Shown here: positions 47,672 to 55,883 of the stretch, one piece after another
Layout: each line of letters starts with the position of its first letter
Position numbering within the stretch: position 1 is the stretch's first letter
Origin: Pichia kudriavzevii
Lineage: Eukaryota > Ascomycota > Pichiomycetes > Pichiales > Pichiaceae
DNA length: 64,000 bases
Assembly (NCBI RefSeq): GCF_003054445.1
Contig: NC_042506.1
Coordinates: 751,501-815,500 of the forward strand
Reading direction: 5' to 3'
Notes under the pieces: model-generated
Told to the model about the DNA's origin: nothing
Database searches by the model: none
What the model saw: the letters and a program-made list of their open reading frames with translations, nothing else
Program-made: the position numbers and the translations under genes

Positions 47672-49246
47672 TCATGTTGAATCAGGTGGAGGTGTTTTAA
47701 GTGGTGACTCTTGAGGCCTTAGACGTTTAGGTATCTGGTTTTCAGGGAGTTGACCTTTCACTTTGTCGTACAATGGCTGCAGCAGAGTGACGTGAGGTGC
47801 TGTAGCAGGGTGCATACGTACCAGGTCCATCATCAACTGAACACAGTCAACAGAAGGTTTAAGCGACCGCACCTTAATCATAGCTTGAAAGAGTAAGACG
47901 GCTGTGACGATAATATCTCTCAATTCATCACTTTGGGGTATTTTAACATTCTTTGCCCGCTCGTGTAAAACATATAAAATAATTTGAAGGGCCTTTGGTT
48001 TGAATGGCTTGATGTCATCAGGGTTCAAAGCTTCCTCCTCAGAGAAGCGTTGATTTTGGGTTCTACGTACGGGTAAGCCATCTTTCATGTGTTTATTGTT
48101 CTTATCGTTTGCCATATTGATGATATCAGTGTAATTTTTCAAGATCAAAGGGTCTGGATCAGCAGTTTTCCTAATGACACTACGATAGATTCTTGCCATT
48201 TGAATATCAGGGTTGAGTTTTTTACTGAATGATTCTTTGAACTCTTGGGTGTGGAGGCCATGCATGTATTCAATAAGTAGAATACACGTCTCAAGTGTAA
48301 GTTGCTGATCTTTGTAATAACTGAAAAGAGAATTTGCAAAAGGTTTGAGATGCTTGTCGAATTTAGCATTTTTGTTTGCAATAAGGCCAAACTTATGGAA
48401 CATTCCATTTTCAAGTACCGTATAGGGACCTAATTTATCGGTATACATTTGTAACTTCTGGACTCTGCTCTTGAATCTCAACTCACGAGCTAACTTTTCG
48501 CTTTTGGGCAACTGTTTGGCTAGCAGTATCATGAGAGCTGCGGTTTTGGAATATGCTTTGATATTACCACAGGAATAGAAAAAGTTCAAAATGGATTCTC
48601 CGAGCTGCCAATCAATGTGGCATGCTTGATATTTGATTACCTCGGTATCTCCCGTGTAAATTATATATTTTTCAATGAATTTTGCTAATAAATCGTCTTG
48701 GCGACGTTCAATACATAAACGAATGAATTTCTCATAGATGTTCTGGGATACTTTATAAAAATGATTAGGCGAATTCTTATCAATTGCATCCATAAATAAC
48801 TTCAGCTGATCATTTTTCAAAAGCTGCAAACATAAATACTCAAAGGTCTCGTTGGGGATATATTGAGGATGTCTAAATACACCCTGTACTGCATTGTAAT
48901 AAAGTCTATCGTGAATTAAGGAATAAATGGACAACCAACCATTGCATTTTTGCAATTCTTTCATATAATAATCTTGATCCGGACCATTGATCAGTTCCAC
49001 CATATTATGATGGATTTCAGACTCAACCAACGCATTGTCTTTCCATAATTCCTCGTTCTCATCAAGCTGTCTCATCAAATCATCAAACGATTTACGTCTT
49101 AATTCTAAAGGTGCGGATTTGTGCATTCCGAAGACGGCCTGTTGTAAAGTTGCAGGATTCGCCAGTGCCGAAAAAAGCCTGCAAATCCTAGTTCTGTCAA
49201 ATAAGAGTTTTTCCAGTGTCTTACTCCTAAGCATGTTAGTGTACAT
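47672..49246 (-). CDS. Mitochondrial helical-repeat protein, unknown
   Basis: A 524-residue protein with a probable mitochondrial presequence: MLRSKTLEKLLFDRTRICRL is basic, amphipathic and lacks acidic residues except one Glu and one Asp. The start could be the ATG at 49246 or the second ATG, 12 bp downstream. The rest is helical with many aromatic residues, recalling the PPR-like translational activators or RNA-stability factors of yeast mitochondria (Aep1, Aep2, Rmd9 and relatives). I cannot choose between them and give no symbol. Residues 355-400 are charged (KADPDP, then DKNNKHMKD) and the C-terminus is Pro-rich. It shares a 245-bp divergent promoter with OXA1, itself a mitochondrial biogenesis gene. 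Confidence 0.7.
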   Translation of the reverse strand: MYTNMLRSKTLEKLLFDRTRICRLFSALANPATLQQAVFGMHKSAPLELRRKSFDDLMRQLDENEELWKDNALVESEIHHNMVELINGPDQDYYMKELQKCNGWLSIYSLIHDRLYYNAVQGVFRHPQYIPNETFEYLCLQLLKNDQLKLFMDAIDKNSPNHFYKVSQNIYEKFIRLCIERRQDDLLAKFIEKYIIYTGDTEVIKYQACHIDWQLGESILNFFYSCGNIKAYSKTAALMILLAKQLPKSEKLARELRFKSRVQKLQMYTDKLGPYTVLENGMFHKFGLIANKNAKFDKHLKPFANSLFSYYKDQQLTLETCILLIEYMHGLHTQEFKESFSKKLNPDIQMARIYRSVIRKTADPDPLILKNYTDIINMANDKNNKHMKDGLPVRRTQNQRFSEEEALNPDDIKPFKPKALQIILYVLHERAKNVKIPQSDELRDIIVTAVLLFQAMIKVRSLKPSVDCVQLMMDLVRMHPATAPHVTLLQPLYDKVKGQLPENQIPKRLRPQESPLKTPPPDST

Positions 49247-49491
49247 TTCAAAGTATTTTCACAATTATCAATCTGTGTTCGGCTTCGAACCTTGGATTTG
49301 CTTTGATACTACCGAATGAAGAAAATGCTTTTTCTTTATTGTGCTGAGAATATGTCTGGAAATTTAATTTTTTTTGGTTCCCCTATTTTCGACGTGAAAT
49401 TAAACACTCGTAAATGAGAGAGTTTACGTGGGAGGGTGGAGCTGCTTTTATAGTATTCTAGCCTGTAGTCCCTAGTAAACACAACCTAGCC
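49247..49491. promoter_or_regulatory. Divergent promoter for two mitochondrial genes
   Basis: 245 bp separate the starts of OXA1 and the mitochondrial helical-repeat gene. A small inverted pair CGTAAA/TTTACG lies at 49409-49414/49423-49428. No CCAAT box for the Hap2/3/4/5 complex was seen. Co-expression through a shared open region is inferred. Confidence 0.5.
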
Positions 49492-50685
49492 ATGTTTGCA
49501 CTCAGATCAACTATCGTGCGTTGCGGTTTACGTTCTTCCGCCAATCGTTCTGTTCCTCTAGTCGGACTCCGTGCAGAAAGCCCACTTTTATCTGCAGTTA
49601 GATTTAATTCTTCAGAATCAGGTGAGTCTAAAACTTCACAAATCTTACATAACATCGAGAATATCATTGATTCTGAAGAACGTAAGATTGATGACAAACT
49701 AGGTTTTGATGAAGACCTACTTGCCAAACAGGAACTGTTGTCACAAACCGACCTAACAAGCGATCAGTTAGGATATTTGAAATCCGTTGGTTTGGTTGAT
49801 GGCTGGTGGCCAAGTGATCTGATCCAACAGTCTCTTGAATATGTACATGTCTTCAGTGGACTGCCATGGTGGGCAACTATAGCTGTCACCACAATAGGTT
49901 TCAGGCTTTTACTATTTCCCCTATTTATGAAATCGTCTGACACTATGGCTAGATCGCAAGCCATTATGCCTGAAACTAAAAAAATAAGAAAGGAAATGAC
50001 CCACGCAATGTCTGTTGGTGATAGAGCTTTACAACAAAGGAAACAGCTTGAATTAAGAGTTTTAAATCAGAAAAATGGTGTCAAGTATTCAAGGATGTTT
50101 TTATCTCCAGTTACCCAAATGGTTTACTCTGTTGGTTCTTTCTTTGGTATTAGAGAAATGGCCAACTTACCTGTTGATGGTTTAACAACTCAAGGTACTT
50201 TATGGTTCGAAAATTTGGCAAATCCAGATCCTTATATTGGTTTACATTTGATATCCGCATCATTGTATTCCATTGCCTTCAAATTTGGTGGGGATACAGG
50301 TAATGCACAGTTTGGTGGTACAATGAAAAAGGTGTTTATGGTTTTGCCGTTTGCTTCGATTGCTTTCACGTTCAATATGAGTGCGGCAGTTATGGTGTAC
50401 TTTAGTGCTAATGGTCTATGTTCTATTATCCAATCACAATTATTAAGAAACGCATCATTCAGAAAGATGACCGGCATGTACCCATTACCAAGCAAAGAGC
50501 AGCAAGCCAAGATTCAGCAGAAGGGTGTTCTCGACAACTTCAACGAAACTTGGAAAGAAATGCAAGAAAACAATAAAATTCGGGCAGCAAAAGAGGAGGA
50601 AGCAATGAAAGGCGTTGAAATGGCACGCAAACAAGCAACTTCTAATAGAGTCATTATTAAGTCCAAGAAGACAAAGAAGAACTGA
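49492..50685 (+). CDS. OXA1: Mitochondrial inner-membrane insertase Oxa1
   Basis: A 397-residue member of the YidC/Oxa1/Alb3 family, which inserts mitochondrially made proteins (for example Cox2) and some imported ones into the inner membrane. A basic presequence (MFALRSTIVRCGLRSSANRS) is followed by a charged linker. The five-helix insertase core begins with SGLPWWATIAVTTIGFRLLL and continues KYSRMFLSPVTQMVYSVGSF. It ends with KKVFMVLPFASIAFTFNMSA and VMVYFSANGLCSIIQSQLL. A positively charged matrix tail (EEEAMKGVEMARKQ, ending KSKKTKKN) would bind mitoribosomes. Length is almost that of S. cerevisiae Oxa1 (402). Confidence 0.95.
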   Translation: MFALRSTIVRCGLRSSANRSVPLVGLRAESPLLSAVRFNSSESGESKTSQILHNIENIIDSEERKIDDKLGFDEDLLAKQELLSQTDLTSDQLGYLKSVGLVDGWWPSDLIQQSLEYVHVFSGLPWWATIAVTTIGFRLLLFPLFMKSSDTMARSQAIMPETKKIRKEMTHAMSVGDRALQQRKQLELRVLNQKNGVKYSRMFLSPVTQMVYSVGSFFGIREMANLPVDGLTTQGTLWFENLANPDPYIGLHLISASLYSIAFKFGGDTGNAQFGGTMKKVFMVLPFASIAFTFNMSAAVMVYFSANGLCSIIQSQLLRNASFRKMTGMYPLPSKEQQAKIQQKGVLDNFNETWKEMQENNKIRAAKEEEAMKGVEMARKQATSNRVIIKSKKTKKN

Positions 50686-50950
50686 GCAAGTCTTTTGAAC
50701 AACCAAAAAAAATGTATATAGTTAATTGCAAAATGCAGTAATATAGTATTTGTGAATAGTTTAAAAACTAACTAGACTATACTCTACGAATTGTATATAA
50801 TTGATTTTGTTGTCTTTCTTTCTTTTGAAATCAAAAAAAAAAAGAAGGTGCAATGTTCGACGGTTTTTGTTAAAATGAATAAATAAATGGAATATATATG
50901 AGCGTCAGTACATAAATATATTGAAGTGGAAAAAATCTCTAGGGGATTAT

Positions 50951-51202
50951 TCAAGGATTTTGAAGGAAAGATTTAAGCTCTGCATCTGAGAAGTTTGCAA
51001 CGTGTTTCTTGACTTCGACACCCTTTTCGAGTCTAACAACAACAGTTGGCTGAATGCCTTGACATTCCCTAATCAAAACAGGTAAATGAGGATGTTGTTG
51101 CTTGATAGATGGGTAAGCATTCAAGACGAATGACTTTAAAGAGGATGCAGTTTGAGGAAGAAGGAATCTGAGTTCTCTAATAGCTGGAGATAATGCAACC
51201 AT
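50951..51202 (-). CDS. Complex I accessory subunit NDUFA2 (B8) type
   Basis: An 83-residue thioredoxin-fold protein of the L51/S25/CI-B8 family. PHLPVLIRECQGIQPTVVVR matches [20 protein letters not shown] of animal NDUFA2, and the opening (AIRELRFLLPQTASSLKSFV) and the closing (FSDAELKSFL) also align. NDUFA2 is a matrix-side accessory subunit of respiratory NADH:ubiquinone oxidoreductase. Mitoribosomal L43/S25 proteins share the fold but not this RECxxxQP signature. Its presence implies a working complex I, which Saccharomyces lacks. It converges on OXA1 (265-bp gap). Confidence 0.88.
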   Translation of the reverse strand: MVALSPAIRELRFLLPQTASSLKSFVLNAYPSIKQQHPHLPVLIRECQGIQPTVVVRLEKGVEVKKHVANFSDAELKSFLQNP

Positions 51203-51740
51203 TGTTGATAAGGGGTGTGTACAAGTGTGGGTATTTATTCAAAGAGTGCTTCTGAAGAGATGTTGACCTATCCAATTAGCTTATTGCATGCAAATGATCA
51301 AATTCATGGAGCGAAAGCGTGAGAAACGAATATTGCATTTGGAGCCTTTTTTCGGCCAAATTGGGAAAGTGGATCACCTGGACATTATTACACTAACCAG
51401 GTGAGTTCAGTTTGAATACCTCCTTGTCATGTTACGGCAACCCTAAAGTAGATTCGACTGTGGTTGATGGTGGTTGATGGGTGGAAGATAAGTGGACAGT
51501 TAGGACAGCCTCAATTCCCGGATATGAGGAGGGAGGGTTTAACTGTGGCTGTCTTTGTACATGGTATCAAGTGTGGCTACTTATGACAGGCCAGTATAAA
51601 TATCTATGTAGAGCAGCAACTCAGTAAAGGCGATAAAGTACTCTATCAGCTCTGTCGAATGGAGCAAGCTTGCAGAGGTTATAATTGAGCCATTGGCAAG
51701 TCTACCAGAGTAAGTATCAAACAATTGAACCCACTTAAAC
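51203..51740. other. Divergent intergenic region, NDUFA2 and GST-like gene
   Basis: A 538-bp gap between divergent starts. It has a 10-bp direct repeat (TGGTTGATGG twice at 51461-51480) and a TATAAATA at about 51595-51602 upstream of the GST-like gene. No known regulatory motif was recognised. Confidence 0.45.
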
Positions 51741-52313
51741 ATGTCCTTAGGTACTCTTTACATTCTCCCTGGTTCCTCGAGGAACTCATGGCTCCCAGGC
51801 CTTGTTAAATACCTCGGTCTTGACGTCAAGGTTGTGTCTATTAGAGACATTGATAATTACAAGTCCATCTTCCCCCTAGGAAAGGCGCCTGCTTTTGAGG
51901 CCACAAATGGATTCAAAGTTACTGAAGTTGCTGCAGTGGTCGAGTACCTAATTCTTCAATCTGCAAAACCCGAGCTCTTGGGCTCTACAAAGGAGGAGAA
52001 AGTTTCCAACACAAGGTGGTTCTCCTTTACCAACACTGATGTCGGCAACACCATGGTTGCGTGGAACAGACGTCCTCAGGATTCACCGGAGGAGGTTGCA
52101 ACAAGGAAGGAAAACGTCCACAACTTGTTTAAATACCTCAACAATCATTTCGCCTCGTCTAAATACGTTGTGGGAGATAACATCACTGTGGCAGATTTGT
52201 ACTTGTACACCGATGTCACTAAAATTAATGCCAATGGAATCCCATTGGACGGTTACCCACACTTGGAGAAATACATCTCTACCGTCTCGGTCCATCCGGC
52301 ATTATCAGGCTGA
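51741..52313 (+). CDS. Stand-alone GST domain of eEF1B-gamma type
   Basis: A 190-residue glutathione-transferase-like protein. The opening MSLGTLYILPGSSRNSWLPG is close to that of yeast translation factor eEF1B-gamma (Tef4 begins MSQGTLYINRSPRNYASEAL). FPLGKAPAFEATNGFKVTEV matches the cis-Pro loop of that family (FPLKQAPAF). The thioredoxin-like half (1-80) and helical half (90-185, with YVVGDNITVADLYLYTDV) are complete. The linker and C-terminal EF1G domain present in Cam1/Tef4 (about 410 residues in all) are absent: a TGA follows VHPALSG directly. It may be a free GST-like enzyme derived from the translation factor or a truncated paralogue; the downstream 300 bp show no continuation. Confidence 0.8.
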   Translation: MSLGTLYILPGSSRNSWLPGLVKYLGLDVKVVSIRDIDNYKSIFPLGKAPAFEATNGFKVTEVAAVVEYLILQSAKPELLGSTKEEKVSNTRWFSFTNTDVGNTMVAWNRRPQDSPEEVATRKENVHNLFKYLNNHFASSKYVVGDNITVADLYLYTDVTKINANGIPLDGYPHLEKYISTVSVHPALSG

Positions 52314-52600
52314 GCCGTCTTTTGTTTATTAGATCCATCAAAAAAGGCTGAAAACAAAATGGCTGAAATCTATATAGAGTTTGTAAGGTTATAAGTAGAT
52401 TTATCTGTATGCACTTTACGTATTTAGAACAAGTTCCAACAATCTCTCTCCTAAACGACTCCAAACAATAAAACTACCCGAACCCCTTTCCGTTTACGGA
52501 AACCCTTCTATACTGATATCTTGCAAATATTGTTCTCTTACATTATCCCAGCGCCACACTACCGTCTTTAAAGTTCCCTTCTTTTTCCTGTTATGTGCGG

Positions 52601-52624
52601 TGCGCGGGGGAGCACCCCCCGGGG
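52601..52624. promoter_or_regulatory. GC-rich palindrome with Mig1-like core
   Basis: GCGGGGG at 52604-52610, the spacer AGCA, then CCCCCC and GGGG follow one another, making an imperfect GC hairpin in AT-rich DNA. GCGGGG is the core of the Mig1 glucose-repressor site. It is about 1 kb before GDS1 and 290 bp after the GST-like gene. Confidence 0.35.
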
Positions 52625-53166
52625 AACTGTGACTGTTTTCTTCAAAGAACCTGCAAAATCACGCGCTTTCCTCCACAAGACTCCTGAAAAATAGCAGCGA
52701 AACATTTCCTAATCCGGCTTATCAAGATCACGGAGTTGCACGTGGTGTGTGACTCCTCCAATTCAAACTCTGAGAGAATAGGCCTATTATGATTACCAGG
52801 AAAGAGATGTATCTCCTGTTTGTTTTCTATTTGGATTAGGGTTTGAATCTGGTTGTAGCTTTTGAGTTTTTGCTTCCCTTATTTTGCTTCTTCCCTGTAA
52901 ACATATATCGCACTGGGACAATCAAACCTTCCCCCCCTTCTGAATAGTTCCTGGCACTGGATATTTATTGAATTAATATATCCCCTTTGGCTTGTTATTA
53001 AATCTACATTTTTTTTTTTCAAACTCAACTTCTACCAACCTAATCTAATATCAGGTTGACTTCCCTTTGCTACATTCTTGGAATCTTACTTTATTCAATT
53101 ACAGTTTATTTCAAGACTCGTGTTTACTGAAATCGGCAACTAGGATTTTTTTTTGTTTCAATAACC

Positions 53167-53272
53167 GTAAGTACAACCCAAACTAACCTTTTATGGCCCG
53201 TTTACTTCCCATTCAAGATAAGAAGAACCAAATACTAATTATTCCCATTCTCCATACTCTTTCTTTCTTTAG
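53167..53272 (+). other. GDS1: Putative 5'-UTR intron of GDS1
   Basis: GTAAGT at 53167, a branch-like TACTAAT at 53233-53239 and a T/C tract ending TTTCTTTAG at 53272 would define a 106-bp intron with a 34-nt branch-to-acceptor distance. It lies wholly upstream of the start codon. Support is from motifs only; a second ACTAAC occurs at 53182-53187. Confidence 0.4.
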
Positions 53273-53619
53273 ATTTGATATTTCATAACTTGACTTTTGT
53301 TCTAACAGCAGGAAAAAAAATAAAAGAAACCTTGTTTGGATTGTAATTCTTAAACTCTATTGATTGAATTACAAGATACAATACAACCCTTTTTTCTCTT
53401 CAAGTTCAGCTATATTGTTTATTTAAATCTCAAAATTCTGTTGACTTGTTCAACTTCATACACAAGCTTTTGAAATAGGTGTTAAAATTAGAACCCGAGT
53501 TTACTTTGTGAAAACTTAGACGGATATCTCTCCATATTATTTCTAAGCTATTGTCTTTTATCTCAATCACATCTGCATTATACTGTTTCCCTTAGTACTC
53601 CATTTCTCCAACAAAAAAC

Positions 53620-55284
53620 ATGTCCCAAGACCATCTAACGTCGTCTGAAGAGTTCTCCGATTTTCCAACAGAAAAATCAAATGAATCTGTTCCAACCTCA
53701 CCTGAGGCAACATCCTCAATACAAAAAGAACTTGTTAATAAACCACTCATTAAGACTCTGGTGTCAACTTCACCATCAGTATCTTCGATTTCGTCTCCTG
53801 CTCCGACTTCTCTCAATGAAGAACCGATAGAGAAGAAGGAGAAAAAGGAAAAGAAAGAAAAAAAGGAGAAGAAAGAAAAAAAGTCTTCAAAAGTCATTAA
53901 TTTTGCCAGTGGTGTATCAACATCTGTCCCCTTAACCGGTGAAAGACCTAGACCTACACCGCACGCTTCCATGGAAGACGATGTCTTGTTGGCTATATTC
54001 ATCATTCTTTACGAGAATGATAATGATTGTCAAGGTATGACAGTCAAACAGATCTGTGATATCTTGGTTGAAAAACATCCAGATATGTCTAAGTTATCTT
54101 CTAAAACATCAAATTTAGTGAGTGCTAAGTTGAATGCCTATGTTAAAAAAGTCGAAAAGGGTGATGCGTCAATACATTACGCTTTATCAAGAGACTGGGC
54201 AGATTCGTCTCCAAAAAGAATGGTGTACGTCTATCGTGGTATTCTATCCCCTGAATACCCTGCTTATGTTATGAAGATCATCGAAGAGCACCGAGAAAGA
54301 GAAGCAATGAATGATAGTGCATCTTTAAATGCAAACCCGGATAATACTCCAATCGAGAGGGTCGAGTTTGAAGCTGATATGAATGATTCAACTTTGGTCT
54401 ACACTTCTAAGTTGAAGGCTGATCTTCTGGGCAAGGTAGATGGTAGAACTAGCTCTAGTTCCTCATTATCTCAAAGTTTATCATCTTTGCATTCTGTTTC
54501 TCCGGCGGGACTGCAACTAAATAAAGTTTCTCCATTTGGTAATGGTACTATTGATTTTGGTATCTCCCAATTATCAGTTCCGTATGATGTGGCTCCGGTT
54601 ACTGCTTCTCTGAACATATCGATGCCTGTCAAACCAGATGAAGAAACTAACAGAATACTATCAACCACATCCGATTTTTCACTAAGGAAAGGTAACGAAT
54701 TCCTGCCAACTATTCCAGATTCCGATGATGAATACAGTTTGTTGAAAGGTGATTTTGATGATGATAATGATGCTGATGATGATGAAAGTAGCATTTATGA
54801 AAACCATGGTTATTACAAGCGTGGATCTGACCTTATCACCGAAAGAATACCGTCTAGTCTTGGTAAAAGATCAAAATCTATCAGCTTTGTTAATAAGAGA
54901 CCAAAATCAGCTTCTTCGTCAATCCCCCAGAACATTTCAGAAGCGGCTATCAAAAATAGGCAACCTACAATGTCTCCGGACAGTCCACCAAAACGTATAA
55001 TTACCGCTGCTGCTGTAACTCCTAGAGTTCCAAGAAAAACACTTGCTAATACCCCCAATGCAGCTGCAGCTGTTGCTGCTTTAAGAGCAGTTGCTCTAAG
55101 CCCTTATAATGGTTCAGTGACTGATTCTGTCAATTCAATCACAAGCTCGATCATGAGTGATACAACGGTAGAACCATCGATCAGTGCGAAATGGTTAGAA
55201 ACAGTTAGATCAGGATTTCTTAATCAAGATATTGAGAGCCCTGAAAACGTTTCGTTGGCTGAACTGGACATCTTATTTGCTTAA
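53620..55284 (+). CDS. GDS1: Gds1-like nuclear regulator
   Basis: A 554-residue protein related to yeast Gds1 (YOR355W), a nuclear protein implicated in growth on glycerol and mitochondrial function. The conserved block is residues about 112-215. MEDDVLLAIFIILYENDNDC, GMTVKQICDILVEKHPDMSK, LVSAKLNAYVKKVEKGD and YALSRDWADSSPKRMVYVYR look like a winged-helix/forkhead-like unit. Before it is a run of Lys/Glu triplets (residues about 71-88, KEKKEKKEKK) that may serve as a nuclear signal. After it, Ser-rich sequence, an Asp-rich run (about 376-388) and Ala/Pro-rich parts look disordered. Neighbours give no functional hint. Family assignment is from memory of the Gds1 core. Confidence 0.82.
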   Translation: MSQDHLTSSEEFSDFPTEKSNESVPTSPEATSSIQKELVNKPLIKTLVSTSPSVSSISSPAPTSLNEEPIEKKEKKEKKEKKEKKEKKSSKVINFASGVSTSVPLTGERPRPTPHASMEDDVLLAIFIILYENDNDCQGMTVKQICDILVEKHPDMSKLSSKTSNLVSAKLNAYVKKVEKGDASIHYALSRDWADSSPKRMVYVYRGILSPEYPAYVMKIIEEHREREAMNDSASLNANPDNTPIERVEFEADMNDSTLVYTSKLKADLLGKVDGRTSSSSSLSQSLSSLHSVSPAGLQLNKVSPFGNGTIDFGISQLSVPYDVAPVTASLNISMPVKPDEETNRILSTTSDFSLRKGNEFLPTIPDSDDEYSLLKGDFDDDNDADDDESSIYENHGYYKRGSDLITERIPSSLGKRSKSISFVNKRPKSASSSIPQNISEAAIKNRQPTMSPDSPPKRIITAAAVTPRVPRKTLANTPNAAAAVAALRAVALSPYNGSVTDSVNSITSSIMSDTTVEPSISAKWLETVRSGFLNQDIESPENVSLAELDILFA

Positions 55285-55883
55285 ACTAATACCAACACAA
55301 AAAAATATTTGATAAAAGTTATATTCAGGAAAGCACATAAGAGGCTGATATGTTGCAATGATGGCAGCTCTACCTCCGATATAATGTATTAATATTCAGA
55401 AATCTCTTATTTATTCACTTTGTTTTGTGTTGTGTTTGGTTAGCAAAGTGTCCATTTTTTATTATCTCTTTGGAACGCTTTCATATTACCGGCATGTTTC
55501 CAAACCTGGGTTTCTTGAGTTCAAGTGGGGTTTCTATATAAATATCTCTGACAATATCAAATTGGCATTTGAAGAAATTGTTGTTCTCTTGATACTAGTA
55601 TGATCTGATTCTTCTTTATGTTAATTTATGATTTGCTTGTTTTAATGCTTTACTCTTTTTTTTTCTGTAAACTAATACAATAGTTTGCAAAATATGTATA
55701 ACGTTTGCTATGTTAATGACTAACGTAAAGTACTATTTTTTTTTGTTATAATGGCATTGAGGCCAATCGCCAATACGTTTAGAAAACTAACATTAATACG
55801 CGTGAGTTTTTTTTTTTTTTTCAGTTCTACAAGTTTTAGCTTGAGAACAAGATCCTATTTTAATAGTGGGCTAAACAGCATTG
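55285..55883. other. GDS1-RAD5 intergenic region
   Basis: 599 bp of T-rich DNA with T8-T15 tracts (for example 55808-55822) and, near the end, the ACGCGT listed separately. No other signal was recognised. Confidence 0.5.
55797..55802. promoter_or_regulatory. MCB element before RAD5
   Basis: ACGCGT, the MBF cell-cycle box, 82-87 bp before the RAD5 ATG and next to a T-tract. MCB sites typically give G1/S expression to replication and repair genes, which suits RAD5. Confidence 0.55.

Larger units (their letters stand above)
52314..53619. other. Long 5' region of GDS1
   Basis: 1.3 kb without a gene. It includes a GC-rich patch with facing G5 and C6 runs (52606-52624), long CT- and T-rich stretches from 52900 on, and a putative 5'-UTR intron (53167-53272). 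Long pyrimidine-rich leaders of this kind are common before yeast regulatory genes. Confidence 0.5.

Noticed and set aside
49255-49300. tRNA-like T-arm (GGTTCGAAGCC on the minus strand)
   Set aside because: The flanking stem bases do not pair and no acceptor or anticodon arm follows.
53592-54005. 137-codon minus-strand frame over GDS1
   Set aside because: Its Phe/Ser run is the antisense of the Lys/Glu repeat; GDS1 is the supported gene.
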